Source: Gymnorhina tibicen
Lineage: Eukaryota > Chordata > Aves > Passeriformes > Artamidae
NCBI GenBank assembly: GCA_013399875.1
Contig: VXAZ01007999.1
Coordinates: 92,057-156,056 of the forward strand
Direction of reading: 5' to 3'
Length of the DNA: 64,000 bases
Part shown: piece after piece, positions 35,401 through 47,904 of the stretch
Layout of the letters: the number at the start of each line of letters is the position of its first letter
How positions within the stretch are numbered: the first letter of the stretch is position 1
Made by a program: the position numbers and the translations under genes
Notes under the pieces: generated by a model
Seen by the model: only the letters and a program-made list of their open reading frames with translations
Databases searched by the model: none
What the model was told of the DNA's origin: nothing

Positions 35401-35529
35401 TGGCCCACAGCTTTCAGGGGAAGAGAGTAAAGAGGAAGCGAGTTGTGTCTTTAAAGGAAGAAAAAATGAACATCACATTTTAATGCAAATGGCTTTCAAC
35501 TCTGAGTAGGGGCAAGAGGGAAAATGGGG
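32466..35529. other. Gene-free sequence
   Basis: Includes an unusual 183-codon minus-strand frame at 33218-33769 with a shorter minus-strand frame nested in another phase (33466-33666), considered in the findings. ATGCAAAT and ATTTGCAT octamer-type motifs lie near 34540 and 34615. No repeat was recognised. Confidence 0.45.
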
Positions 35530-35790
35530 GAAGAAATCCATTTAAAAATCTTTCTGCTTCTATTATTTTCTCCTTTATGTTTTCACTGTGGCTTTAGTGG
35601 CTCTTTAAAGATGTACTACAAAGCTTTTAATAAAAGCCAGAATGAAAGGCAGAATCCTCTTTAAGATCCTAAATCAGTCTTGCAATACGTGTCTAGACTC
35701 ACCCGTTACTAATACATTAACTTTTTAGAAGTGAGATATTGTAACACCCCGTAATCCCTTCAGCTCCTGCTAAATTCCCTGTCAAGGAGG
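35530..35790. promoter_or_regulatory. AT-rich complex island (candidate non-coding element)
   Basis: AT-rich, non-repetitive tract including CTTTTAATAAAAGCC near 35624 and ACTAATACATTAAC near 35708. No frame of 60 codons lies inside it. Function unknown. Confidence 0.25.
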
Positions 35791-36480
35791 GCTCTGTGTT
35801 CCTGTTTAGATGGGAAGCAGCAACATTAACAATGACCCCTTCCAGAGAACATTTCAAAGGCAAGTGGATCACTGCAAGTACTTTTCATTTGTGCCTCTCA
35901 TTCATCTGGAGTCCCTTCCACCACTCCCTGAGCACTGAGGGAAGGATTGCTTTGAACTCACTGAACAAAACAAGCAGGAGTTTGGTCCCGGTGCTGGCGC
36001 TGGCACTGATCCCACCCAAATCCAGGGTTACACTTCTCCAGGAACAGCCGTTCCATCCTCAGCGAGCAGCAGCAATTTCCTCTGGTCACAGCTCCGCAGT
36101 TTCTCTTCTCCAGGAATTCAATTTTCAGTGCTGCTGGCTTTCCAAACTGTGAGTCCCTGGCAGCTTTTATCAGCCCCAGTAACATGTTTGACTGTAATTT
36201 GCAGTTTGGAGACTTAGCAAGGTTTCTAGCTTGCTTCCGGGCCTGAGTGTAGCATCTACAAATCGTCTCTTGAGAAAAGGTAACAAGCAGTGTCTAAAGG
36301 AAGCGTGGATTTGATTTTTTCCTTACAAAGACTCAACATTCTCGGTCCCAAGCAGGAGCTGTGCTGATTTGTTTCCAGCGGAGATGCCAACCTGCTGATT
36401 CTTCTGCTGGGGAATGCCAAGGGCAAAACAACAGGTCACCGAGAAATCACTGGGTTTGTCTGGAGCTACAGAAAGAAACT
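35791..36480. other. Gene-free unique sequence
   Basis: A 118-codon plus-strand frame at 35796-36152 has no recognisable domain. No repeat was identified. Confidence 0.5.
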
Positions 36481-36620
36481 GGTTGTGAACTCGGATCCCC
36501 CGAGATCCCAGCTCCGTTCCTGGCCTCCCCACTTCCCACACAACCACAGGCAAATCACTTCATCTCACAAAATTCAGCTACCCAGCTGTGAAGGGAGGAT
36601 AAGAAGAGCTTTGTTCCTCC
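36481..36620 (+). mobile_element. MIR/CORE-SINE-like element
   Basis: ATCCCAGCTCCGTTCCTGGC, then CACAACCACAGGCAAATCAC followed by TTCATCTCAC, then CAGCTGTGAAGGGAGGATAA. These follow the MIR order: TCCCAGCTCTGCCACTGGC, TGTGACCTTGGGCAAATCACTTCACCTC, CATCTGTAAAATGGGGATAA. Head and middle are diverged but co-linear over about 130 bases. The element is old and non-functional. Confidence 0.6.
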
Positions 36621-37379
36621 CGGCCCTTGTTTGACGTTGCTGTGCAGACTGCAACCCCTGTGAGGCACAAACTCTTGCTCTTCCCTTGTACGTACAACTG
36701 CTTTTTTTCTTTAAACAACCACCACACGAATCCATGATCCCAAAGACTTAGGAGAGGTACCTGGGAGTACAAGAGTGAGTGCGTTGCTCTCCTGCATTGC
36801 CTGCAGCCTTTGGATGCAGGCTCAACTTCTGAGCAACTGCCCCAGCAGCCACAAGCCTCACGAGCCCCAGGCAGGCTGCAGCTAAATTTAGATCCTCTCT
36901 TCCGTGCTTCAGCTGGGATTTTCACAGGTTGATTTCTCTCCCCAGTGCAGCCAGGCTGCTCAGAGGGATCCCTTGTTTCCCTGGTCAGTCATTACCCTCC
37001 TGCAGGGAGAAAGGGCCCTGTTTGCGCTGGGAACACCACACAAGCTGCTCTGAGCAAAGCAGAGAGTGCCAAGTCCCTCCATCAAAGCATCAAGGCCAGA
37101 ACCTGCCCTGTGTGTGCCAGGAACCACGTGAAACCATCCCTGGTGCTGCTGAGCCTCTGTGCAGAGCCAGGGGAAAGCCAGGAAGAGCAGAAATCCTGAC
37201 CCAGCTCCTCTGGGCTGTGCCAAGGCCAGCTGTCCCCTTTCCCCAGGGTCACAGGAGCCATTGGGAGCTCACTCAGATGTGTAACCCCATCCCCTGCAGC
37301 AGCGCTTTCTGGAGGACTCCAATTATCAAACCCAAGACTCGGCCCTTGCCAGATCAAAAAAAAGCTCAATGAAACTGAA
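36621..37379. other. Gene-free unique sequence
   Basis: A 147-codon plus-strand frame (36929-37372) and overlapping minus-strand frames are unrecognised. No repeat was seen. Confidence 0.5.
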
Positions 37380-37900
37380 ATATCTTTGCCCTGGGGCCAC
37401 TTGATGCTTGCTTAACTGCATCACTCCATTAAGGATGATACAATTTAAGGCTGAAAGTCTGGTTTGCATTAAGATTGATAGCAGCTGGTTAGCCATATTC
37501 CTTGGATATTAACAGCAGAGCTTTATCCTGGTGATTTCTCATTGCTCCTAACAAGATGAAGGACTCCAGGCTCAGCAAGCAGCAAACCAAGTTTGATTAT
37601 TACCAGCAATTAAAGAGTCAAAACAGAAGCCAAGATCACTCTGCATCAGCAGCCAGACACCCATCAGATGCAACAATTTCCAGCATCCCATGCACACTTT
37701 ACCCAGGTTCCAACCTAAGCTGTGAAACAACATTTCAAAGACAATTACAGCATCATAAGCAATCATGTGTGAATATTCCTGAATGCAGCTGCTAAATAAG
37801 AAACTATGACAGATCAGCAAAGGAAGAAATCATAGTTTAATCTAATCTTTAATGGGTGTTTATTAACTAAATGATTATCCCAATTTAGAATGAGCCACTG
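37380..37900. promoter_or_regulatory. AT-rich complex region (candidate non-coding elements)
   Basis: Two AT-rich parts at 37400-37510 and 37790-37890 flank a more balanced middle. The first contains GCATTAAGATTGATAGCAGC and GGTTAGCCATATTCC, the second TCTTTAATGGG and TAACTAAATGATTATCCC. The middle carries a 79-codon plus-strand frame with no known domain. Confidence 0.25.
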
Positions 37901-40900
37901 GTTACAGACTGAACTGTATCACAGCTTTTGTCATATTGGATCCAAGGCTCGGCATTCAACAGGTTCATGGGCAGTGAAGATGAGATTTGTGTACAGACTG
38001 ACCATGCCTGATCCCGCTGGAACATCCTGTGGTGACTAAATTACCTGGACAGAGGCCACTGGCACAGATTGGGAAATGGGGCAGCAAACCACAGAGTCAC
38101 AGTTAAAACCGGGGCTAATGTAAGAGCACAGAAGAAGTGAAAAAAAAATTCATCCGGCCCCCTGATTGCTGCAGAGCAGACAGAAATATTTACAAAAGCA
38201 CTCCCTGGAGGAAGAGGGGTGGCTGTGTCTGAGAGAAGACCATGGGAGCCAAGGTCTGGTGGGTTGCTGGTGAGAGGTTCCAGTTGCTCATGCTGAGAAG
38301 GCAGAGTGGGGCAGGAACTTGCAGGTGGAATTTGGACACATTCACTGGGAGAAGTGGCGGAAAATGTTACCTGTCAAGCGCTGCTGCTGTTCCCTGCAGC
38401 CATTAAACCAAGGCTGAACGCCCTGGTGAAAGAGAGACCAGCTCAGCAACCCCCAGGTTGACACAACACCAGGGAAGCCTCCCCTGCCCACCAAACTCCC
38501 ACTGGAAGAGCTGCAAGCCCACATTAAACAGCAGCAGTCAAACACCTCTCACCACGCTCTTACAGCCCATGAGACGACCAGGATGGCCTTTGGCCCCAGA
38601 ACTATAAGCCCAAGCTCCTGCTCAGTGCTGCAGTTGATCAGCTTCAGTTTATGTGCAAAAAAGCCCCAGCAGAGGAGCTCGGCAATGGCTGGGGCAGGGC
38701 TGGCCAGCTCTGGGCCCTGCTCTCTAATCGTGGCCACGAGCACAGGCCTGGCAGAGGATAGATGGCAGCGCTTAACTTCACATTACAGTGGGTAAGTGCT
38801 GAATAGAAAAAGGGTCTGATCTTACATCCAAACCCTGCAGGGATAGGGCAGGAATTTAACTGAAGAGAAAGAGCAGTGTTCGCCCACCTTTCATCCTCCT
38901 CTAATATGCTCTGTCTTTCCAGACAACTAATTCTGTCCTCTCGGGGATAAGCCAACATCTTGCTGGGTTATTTTTAATCCTCCTCAGCTACCCAGGTGGA
39001 CAACTGTATTTGTGGAGAGCTCCCCAGGCAGGCTCAAACACACTCAATTACTGAATCCTCAGGTCTAAGGCTCCAGCTCCTGCTTCTCCAGAGGTAAATG
39101 TGTCACTGCCTCCTCGGGGCCTCTGGCCTGACACGCATTCCTTCTTCCTGGAGCTCACTCCATTAACCAGCAGTACCTACCTCTCACTTTATTGCTTCTT
39201 TGGCTCTAAGGGTGTCTAAGCTAAGGGTTTATCAAAGCAGATTGTCCACAGCTGGCTCAGTGCTGCAGCAAAACGCTCACTAATGGCCCAGCTGGAATTC
39301 AGCTTTCGGTCTCACACCTGCCCAAGTGTCTCCGCGCAGAGTCAGTGCCTTTGTGGCATTGCCTTGACATTGGCCCGAGGTCTGAGGTGGGGGCTCAGTT
39401 CTGTCCTCTGTGCACGGAACAAAGGCACTCATTTGCATGAGTAACCACCCACCACGCCAGGCCAAATATTGTCCTTGTTTTCATTAGAAGATTAATTTGT
39501 GCTTGGGAAGAAAAGATTAAAGCGAGTTGTCTTTACTGCCCAGATGGAGGAGGAAGAAAATTGCTTTTGCTGTGACTTCAGCAGTGGATTCACCCTCTCC
39601 ATACCCAGTGCTGTACCACTAACTCATGGTACTTGGACACCAGCAGGACACCCTGGGATAACAAACAGTCCCAGATTGTTTGTGTCTGCAATATAGCTCA
39701 TGTCACACCTCGATGGATTGTCTTCCACTCAGATTTATCTCCCCAAAGCAAAATGGCTAAAAGGTAATATTCTGGGGCACTTTTTTCATTAAAAAAAAAA
39801 AAAAAAAGGTGATTTATATTAGGGGAAAAAGCCTGGAAGGACACCAGTTTCTTTTTGCAGTTGTACATCTGAGGACCTGATCAAGAGCTGGTGTTGGTTA
39901 AGGCATTGTGGCATCTCATCCAGCACTACAAAGATTGTTAAGCCTCTACATCTTTTCCTAGTTGGAAAAAATAGGTGATCTGTGCATTTATCTAAAGACA
40001 AAGATTTTTTTTGGTAGGCGTAACTGCCGAGATCCAAGAGACACCCCCACCATCAGCCAAGGTGGAGAGGTTTGCATCAATCTTTTGGTCATGGGGGAGT
40101 TCATCATAAATCCCAACTTCTGGCACGAACTACAAGAAGTTTCACACTGAGGGCAGCACTGTGTGTGATACTGTGACCCTTGGCTTTAATGTGCATATTA
40201 ACACATCCCACACGTCTTTGGAAAAGGCTGCTGAGCAGCAAAGGACATTTGGAACTGCTGTACAGCAAGACACAGACATTTGCCGCTGTGTGACTTGCAA
40301 TGCATTCTAATAATCACACAATTAGAGCTGCAGTCCACTCACCCTGCCTGAGAGAAGAGGAGGAATTGTTTGAGAGAATTCTCTCTGATGATCCCATAAG
40401 GTGAGACCGCCATGGGGCTCCTAAAGCCAGCAGAGGAGTGTGGGGTACTCGGGAATAGCTGTTTGTGTTTGCTAATAAACAACGAACCAGCACAAGCACA
40501 GGACAGACATCCAAGGATGGGATCTTCTCCAAGGGCCCTCTGCTGCCAGGCAATCACCCTCTGAACTGAGTGCTCAGCCTAGACACCTCATAGGAAAATC
40601 AGAGCTTCATGTGAGCTTCTGTGAAAGGGATTTATTGCCAGTTGCTTTTCTGAGTCTTCTGCTCTCCTTCTTGCTGCAGTCCCGGTGTGGCAGAGAGGAA
40701 CGTGACCCTTTTCTTCATTTGTCCTTTTCCCAGTGACCACAGCAAGCACAAGGAAATGCAGATTCCAAACAAACCTGCTGGGCAGCCTCAACCCGAGGCC
40801 AGTTTGGGCTGTTCAGGGGTCAGCAGGTGTTTTCCATGAAGGAAGCAGTTTGGGGATGGGCAGGATCAAGTGGCAGGATACAGGGAGAAGTGGCACACAA

Positions 40901-40932
40901 CAGAACAGCAGTCAAACACTGCACTGGCCAAG
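37901..40932. other. Gene-free sequence with a 17-base A run
   Basis: An uninterrupted run of 17 A lies at 39791-39807. The sequence before it is not recognisable as a retrogene or SINE body, so it is treated as a simple homopolymer. No exon or transposon was recognised elsewhere in this stretch. Confidence 0.5.
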
Positions 40933-40959
40933 CAGACAGACAGACACACAGACAGACAT
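40933..40959. repeat. Short imperfect (CAGA)n microsatellite
   Basis: CAGACAGACAGACACACAGACAGACA, about six units with one CACA interruption. Confidence 0.9.
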
Positions 40960-43257
40960 CTGCACTGCAGTGTGGAATGAAAAGCTGGGCGTTAATGCCT
41001 GCACCATTTGGACACTGAGGGGATACCTTTCTCATCAGAAGGTTCTTAAAATCTAAAATCTGCTTTGCCTGAGTACAAACTACAGACAGAATGCCCATGG
41101 CAAAAAACTGCTCTGTGCCAGAGGCCCAGAGCCACTTCTCAGGGCCTTCCTGCCGGTGTCAGATGTGTCCTAGATACACCAGATGTCAGCTCAGACCATG
41201 GCAAGAAGATCAGGACTGATTCAGATCTCATGGGAGGTCGGTCTGGAAAGCAGAGGGAGAGAAAGCTGCAGAGCTGATGAACTTGGAGCAGCCTGTGTTG
41301 CTAAGGAGACACCACAGCATCCTCCAGCTGGAGTTTCCTCTGTGATGAAGGGCTCCATGCCCGGGAACATCAGCTCAGCCCCAAGGGGATGAAGCCACCA
41401 TTAGCCAGGGTCAGGTTAATGTCATGGCAAGGTCCTGGCACGCAAGGGCAGATGATGTCCCAACCAGGTGGACCCAAGGGAGCAAATCTTCAGCAGGCAC
41501 CAAACCCAACCACGGCCGTGAGCCTGGTACAGACCCTCTGCCTGAGGCTTCAGAGCAGGATTTCACATTATCTCATCTTCCTCTCTGCTGAAGGTCACGA
41601 GTTCAGTGCTCAGCACCTTGGTTCTCACAGCTGGAGACGGGACAGAGCTGATGGCAGGACAAGCCTTGTGAAAAAGGCAGCACTGGCCGGATGGCGGGGC
41701 GGCTTCCTGTGACATCTCTCCTGGCACAGCAAACTGTGACTCTGTGAGGCTTCTCCCCCCTACTCAGAGGCTCTGCATGGCTGGTTATTAATGCTGCTGC
41801 CAGATCAGCTTCTCCAAGGATTTGCTTATCTCCTGCAGTGGCTGCTTTGTGAACGCCTGACAGCTTCCGGGATTGCTGCTGGAGATTCCAGGAGGAAACT
41901 GAAAGGTGGAATCAGGCTAAGCTGTTTCCCTGTTCATCCTGCAGCTTCAGTTCTCAGCCATCGGGAGCAAGAGGCTGTGGGTGGATGGATGGACAACACC
42001 CCCAGGCTCTGTGGAGCCTCTCAGGACACTCCCAGGAGCACATCACACCCAGGACCAAAGGCTCAGCCCCTCAGGCTGGAGCCAGGCTGCTCTTGGATGA
42101 GGAGAGGAGCTCTGCAGGACAGTGCTGTTGCGCGGAACAAGCCAACCTTGAGGAAACACAGCCTTGGGTGCTGCCTGTCCCTCAGTGAGTGGGGTCTGGG
42201 CTCTCGCTGGGGGCTGGGTTGTGGGTCTGGAACAGGGCCCAGCCACGGATGAGGGTTGGACCCCTCCTGGAGCTCTACAAACACAACAAACAGGCAGCTC
42301 TCGGCTGCCAAACACAGACTTAGGGCTTCCAGTGGGAAATTTGACTTCGGTCAGCCTTTCCCGGGCTTTGTTGGGATTGATGCTGCAGATCCCAGACCCC
42401 ACTGCACCTCACACTGAGGCAGTGCTTCAGTGCACCCAGCACGAAGGCCTTGCCAGCCACGGGGCACGAGGGCTTCATCCCACCAGTGCTGTCCCTCTGT
42501 CCCTGTGCCTCATAACCACTGGCTTGCACAGGCAAAGAGAACTCAGCAAACCCTTGAGCCACAGGTGGCTGCAAAGTGCTCTGGAAGTTGCCAGCTGCTG
42601 GGACAGGGAGCTCCCCGTAAATGTCTTTTTAAAAATTGGTTTAATGAGGGAAAGCGCACTCAGCATTCACAAACTCCGGCATTTTTGTGTTATTGGTTCC
42701 TATTTCATCTATTATTTACAGAAAAAAATCTATTTGGGAAAAAAAGCGCCCTCTCTTCTGAACTCTTTCCAGGACTGACTCAGCAACTTCATTTTTATGC
42801 TGGCTACTTTCTTGCTTCTCTTCTCTTTACTGCTAATTTTTTAAATTTTCCACTTAAAATCCTTATTTGCATGATAGGTCTGTCCAGCCTTGAGGAGATT
42901 TTTCTTGTCTTTGACTTTTATCTCATTTTCTATTCACTTTTTTTTTTTTTTTTAATTAAAAACCAGCTTTAAATTAGTTCACTGAAGCATTCCCTTCCCC
43001 ATCTTCCTGTTCCCCCAGAGAGCTCCTCCCACTCTGCTCCTGCCGGATCCTTCTGTGATCTCAGCACATTGGCATCACAGGAGCAAACAGCTGGCGTGGA
43101 AAAGTGACATTCACCCCTGGAAGTCAAGTGCTGACACATTCCCAAGCATATCCCAGCACTGCTATCCCGGGAAGGACTGGCTTTGGCTCTGGACTGGCCC
43201 CAGGGCTGGCCCAGGGGAGTGGTGCAGTTCAGTAAATCCCTTCATCATGCAAAAAAC
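40960..43257. other. Gene-free sequence with a T run
   Basis: A run of about 16 T lies at 42938-42953 inside an AT-rich tract (42770-42970). A 204-codon plus-strand frame at 42164-42778 is low-complexity and unrecognised. No transposon was identified. Confidence 0.5.
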
Positions 43258-43745
43258 CATAAACACTAAACCTAAAGCAACCCTACGCAAACCTAAACTA
43301 ACCCTAAGCATAACCCAACCCTAAAGCTACTGCTAACACAAAACCCTAATACCTTAACTCAAACATAACCTAAACAACATTAAACAGTCACTAACCCAAC
43401 CCTAACCCAAACCCCACGCCGAACCATAAAAAAACATAACTCTAAACCAAACAAAAAACCTAAACCAAAACAGAACCCAAAAGCCAACTGAACTGTAACC
43501 CAACCCGAACACATCCCAAACCCTAACCACAACCCTAACCCAAACCCAGCTCTAACCCAACCCTAACCCTGAACCCAACCTTAACCCAACCCTAACCCTA
43601 ACCCAACCCTAACCCTAACCCTAACCCTAACCCTAACCCTAACCTAACCCTAAGACAACCGCAACCCTAACCCAAACCGTAACCCTAACCCCAATCCTAA
43701 CCCAACCCTAACCCAACCCTAACCCCAAGCCTAACCCAACACTAA
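43258..43745. repeat. Interstitial telomeric sequence, degenerate (CCCTAA)n
   Basis: About 490 bases consist largely of CCCTAA and variants such as CCCAACCCTAA, CCTAAA and CCATAA. The purest part, about six perfect units, is 43607-43643. Copies become increasingly degenerate leftward, where A-rich variants (AAACCTAAAC) dominate. The right part keeps an alternating CCCAA/CCCTAA pattern until it stops at CACTAATTTTT. Non-telomeric unique DNA lies on both sides, so it is not a chromosome end. The C-rich strand is on the plus strand. Confidence 0.95.
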
Positions 43746-44374
43746 TTTTTATTTTCAGGGTGGTTTTGGTGTCATCTTCCGTGCTTTTAAGGCATTTTCA
43801 CCTCAGCAGGGTCAGTCAGGATCACACCCTCTCTGCTGTGCGGAGGAACAACTTTAACAGAAGGACTGAGCCTCTCTTCCCACTCCTCACCCTGCCCTGG
43901 CACAGCCTTTTAGGAAAGGGAAAAAATCCCTGTCAGGATGGCTCACTTGGCATTTGCTCCGATCCCAATGAAAGGAATGAGAGAGATTTGTCTTTACAAA
44001 CAAACTGTGGGTCTGCTGATGGGTAAAGCCAGGTACAGAGAGGAGAAAGAAGCAATGGGAAGAACCATAAATTCCACAGGAAAAGCAAAAAGGGAAGGAG
44101 GGTACACATTAGAAGGGGGTCTGTATTAGGTGATTCGGGAAGTCTGTACCTCTCAAGTACCTCAGCCAGTGGGGAAACAGAGAGGGAAATGCGGCCGGGA
44201 AATTGGGATAAAAAGGAGGCTGCGTCCTCCAACAACTTGAGAGACCCCATGGGAAATGCCCCATGGCCTCTCCCTTTATTCAAATAAAACAACAGGACTC
44301 CTCTGTCTCCTTTTTGGACACAAACCTCTGGCGCTGGTGGATTAATTCTCCTGACACTAATGAGCCCCAGTTGC
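43746..44374. other. Gene-free unique sequence
   Basis: Unique DNA between the telomeric block and the CpG cluster. A 184-codon minus-strand frame spans 43933-44487 but carries no recognised domain. Confidence 0.45.
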
Positions 44375-44526
44375 GCACCTGCTGTGCCGCGGCCTCCAGC
44401 GATGCCGCAGACGCTGCTTGCAGAAGGGACGCTGCAAACGCCCCAGGAAAACACGGGCAAGCCGCAGCTCCGGCAGCCACAAATCAAACTGGCACCGATC
44501 TGTGATGCTGCTGATCTCGGGTGAGT
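44375..44526 (+). promoter_or_regulatory. Small CpG cluster ending in a consensus splice donor
   Basis: Around eleven CpGs occur in 44375-44480, including CCGCGG and ACGCTGC repeats. At 44519 the sequence CGG then GTGAGT (44521-44526) matches the vertebrate 5' splice-site consensus closely. Together they could be the promoter and first exon of a non-coding or 5' untranslated transcript on the plus strand. No coding frame runs into the donor: the local plus-strand frame stops at 44505. CpG density and a GTGAGT can coincide by chance, so this is tentative. Confidence 0.25.
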
Positions 44527-46404
44527 GGCTCCCTGCTCACGTTAGAGTGAGTCAGCTCGCAATATGTCTTTAAATTTGCCAGGTATTTACTGAAAAATAC
44601 GGAGAGCTGATTGCTTTCTTTGCTAATTGTGGTTACGCTGTAGAGACCCGCTGGGCCTCGGGGAAGGAGGGAACGAAGGGTTACATGGCTCATGTGCCAG
44701 CTGAAGCATCAGTGGTGTTCCTTCCCTTGTTCCCACTCTGGAAATAGCTGCTGTTGAGCAGTAATACCAATATTTTTCAGCTCCATTTAATGCTAGCAGG
44801 ATCATGCCTGCATCGAGGTCACCCGAACGACTGCGGTGTTTCGGAGAGGGAGATCCGTGCTGGCTTTCATTGTCTGTCAGGCGTACCTGGATCATCCCAG
44901 CTGCTGCAGCAGGGAAAGCCACACAGGCTAAAATTGAGCTGGCTTTTCCAAAAGAGCTCTGTAATCCCACTGCTGCCCCAGGGAGACTGTAACCACCGGA
45001 ACACAGCACCAGGAAAACAGACAAGGATAAGGAGCAGCCTGAACACCTGGGTAGCTCTCCCTGACAGCAGCCAAAAAGAGGTATCTGGGAAAAGCACGAG
45101 AATTATAGCAAACACACCATTTTCCCCCAAACAGCCTCTCAGATTCCAACCTCTGTGTCTCGTTCAGAGTTAGGCAGTGCTTTCATGTATTTAGTTCTCT
45201 AAGCAGATTTCTCTGCCGTTAATCAGTGTGACATTCCCTGATATTGTATAAACCATCCTGCAGCGAGGAGTTCCTCAGTTGAACTATCAGTGCCAGCACC
45301 AACCTCCTTTCATTTCTTTTGATGCTGTCACCTACAAGGGGAAGCTTCCCCTGGTGCTTTCTAGTTCTTGTGCTGGCAGTGCACATCCAATGCCTGCCCA
45401 CCCTCCACAGGCTTCTCCTGACTCCACAGCCCTTCCTCACACACCCCTGCCGTCAGAACTCTCTCAGGTGGCAGACTCAGAGCTGCCTGCTCACCCCTCG
45501 CACAGAGGATGTTACAAAATTCTGAAATTCTCCCAGTTATCCTGGATCCTTTTTGAACTGGGAAGCCCAGAACTGCACAGTGCAGGTGGGCTGCCAGAAT
45601 GAACTGATTTGGCAGCAGTTCCCACATCCCTGCTCCACACTGCGATCGCTCCTGACACGTCTTTGCTAGGGAGAGAAAGGATCAAAGTGGGAGATGCATC
45701 TGAGCTCTGCCAGTTGCTGCCATTCAGGAAAAGGGGCTGGACAAGAACTTCCTAAACAAAGGCTAAAAAATCAGAGTCCCAGACACAAAACAAGTCCCCA
45801 CAGTCCTGGGCCCAGCCCCAGCCTCCATTATTTTGGGGCAGGAGAGGAGGAGAAGGACAGAAAAGGATTAGCTCTGCTCCACTGAATAACTGGAGTGATC
45901 CAATTAGAGGCCTGTTCTAGGCACATGGACACAGCCAAGGAGACGTGAAGCCAACTGAATCCTGTCCCTGCCCTCCTTTCACAGTGGATGCCAAGTCTGG
46001 GCTCCTCAGCACAGCTGCCCATCACTCAGCTCCCCACCAGGCACAACCAAGCGTGAAATCCTGGCCGGCGGAACAGGGAGCACAATCACCCACCACGGAC
46101 CACAAGCAGGAAGAAGCAGATGGAGAAGCCAAACCTTTCCCCCAGCCCCCTTTCCATGGGAAGCAGTTGCCCACATCCTGCCAGGCAGTGCCAGCATGGA
46201 GCTGGCACTTCATTACCCATCTCCTGCCCAGCCCTTTGCCATCATTCCCTGCTCCTGCCGTGCCTCTCCCTGGAAGCTGCTGCTTGGCCAAGCACAAGAG
46301 GCTCTCTGAAGAGAATCAGCCACGTGCCATTATCAGCTGGCATCTGCAGCCTTATCGAGTGTCTTTGGAAAGCTCCTCAACTCAGGGCAGCCTCCACCTT
46401 TTTA
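44527..46404. other. Gene-free unique sequence
   Basis: Overlapping chance frames (139 codons at 44754-45173, 155 at 45945-46412). No repeat or recognised exon. Confidence 0.5.
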
Positions 46405-46620
46405 ATTTCTAAAAGGCTGATGCTAAGTAATTGTTTAATATCTCCACAGCATTTGCTCCCCTTTATCTCGGGATCCCTGCTGCAATTCATTGACGGAGCT
46501 GTCTTTTCTCTTTCTCTATTCCACCGTGGATGTATTAGAAAATGCTTTCATTGTGGGCAGAGATACTTGCTGCTAATTGATGCTTATTATTCCTTTTAAG
46601 CCTGTAATTGCTTTCTCTTG
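46405..46620. promoter_or_regulatory. AT-rich island with TAATTG motifs (candidate conserved non-coding element)
   Basis: TAATTG occurs at 46428, 46574 and 46605. Between them lies a more complex stretch including GCAATTCATTGACGG. Transposon consensus is absent. TAATTG is a homeodomain-type core. An open 159-codon plus-strand frame overlaps the tract but has no recognised domain. Confidence 0.33.
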
Positions 46621-47904
46621 TCTAAATTTACTCCTTTCTCCTCCCCCCAACCCTTCCTCAAATTGCTTTGGTTTTCTCTTCTAATCAGCCCAAATCCTGG
46701 TGTTCCAAAGATTATCTGAACGGGTGCCAAAGGTTTTGCTGTTGCTTTGACACGCTGGCTTTTCACATCTGTGCAGTTTACCTCAGCTCCTTGAATATTT
46801 ACAGGCAAATTGGGTGGCCTGCAACTGGTAATCTCTCAACTGCCTTAATGAGGGCAGATTTTAGGTGTCAGCTTCCATGCAGACTTTTGATTAGAAGGCT
46901 ACAAAGGGTCCTTAGAATTATCTCTTACACAACACAGGATTTCTAAGTCAATTCTCTCAGCGGATAATGAAACAAATGGAATGAGTGGAAGGAAATGCAA
47001 TTTTGTTTGGAACTGAGAGAGAACCTGGTTTTTCTGATAAGCTCTGTTATTTTTTCCCCAGACCTCTACTGGACTGACCCAAAGGAGTTTCCAGCCCATC
47101 ACTCCCTGGAAGACCATACTGCCCCTCACTGAAGCCTTCCCAGCCATACTTATCCTGATTTACTTCTTTAAAATTTTCCAAAGCCTATGGAGGTCTCTAA
47201 CTCTGTTCCTTATCTTAATTTTCATGCTGTATCCAACTGATGCTTAGGGCTGAGCTCAGCAGCTGCTTTGAGACACAAGTTCTTCCCGGGCTGTTCCATT
47301 CCCCACAGGCAGCACAGGAGCTGTCCAGGCTGCCGGGACAGGATGCAAAGCAGAGCTTTCTCTGCACTGAGTCTCTGCTCTCCATCTGGGCTTGTCTCCA
47401 AAAACTGAACTGAGGGGAGGGGATGCAGAAGGAACAGTGAGGATGATGAGCACAGGAAATCTTCCCAGTGGATTGACAGGAATGAGTGAGTTCTGGACAT
47501 TCCTCGTCAGGAAGCGGGGACACGGCCGAACTCAGACCCATCCAGCAGCACTCCCAGCCGGCCCAGGTTTGCTCCCAGAATGGCTGCTGGGAGTGCTTTA
47601 AATCCTTCCATCCTCACCCATCATCCATCCCCTGGCTTGTGTCTACACTGCAGTCTGAGAGCCAGGGCAGCACAGCCCACCCAGGTCCCCGCGGGGGAGA
47701 AGCCACAGACTCCTGCAGTGCCTGGTGAGCAGCTGAGTCCCAGCCACGAGCAGACACCACATAAATATCCCCTGCATCCCGAAGCACCGCGCTGGAACAC
47801 GGAGGAACAAGAACAATTACCATCACACAGCAACATTTACTGTTGGGAGTTTGCTGCATTTCATTTTAAACAAGTTGCTTTTGCAGCTCTAGTGACCTGA
47901 GGAG
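46621..47904. other. Gene-free unique sequence
   Basis: Includes a pyrimidine-rich stretch at 46640-46685 and AT-leaning DNA to about 47060, then GC-richer DNA. Chance frames only. Confidence 0.45.

Noticed and set aside
39791..39807. Poly(A) tail of a processed pseudogene
   Set aside because: No recognisable transcript-like sequence, poly(A) signal at the right distance, or target-site duplication around the A run.
42164..42778. 204-codon plus-strand open frame
   Set aside because: No recognised domain, overlapped by 153- and 180-codon frames in other phases.
43258..43745. True chromosome end
   Set aside because: Unique non-telomeric sequence continues for 20 kb to the right and 43 kb to the left, and the repeats are degenerate.
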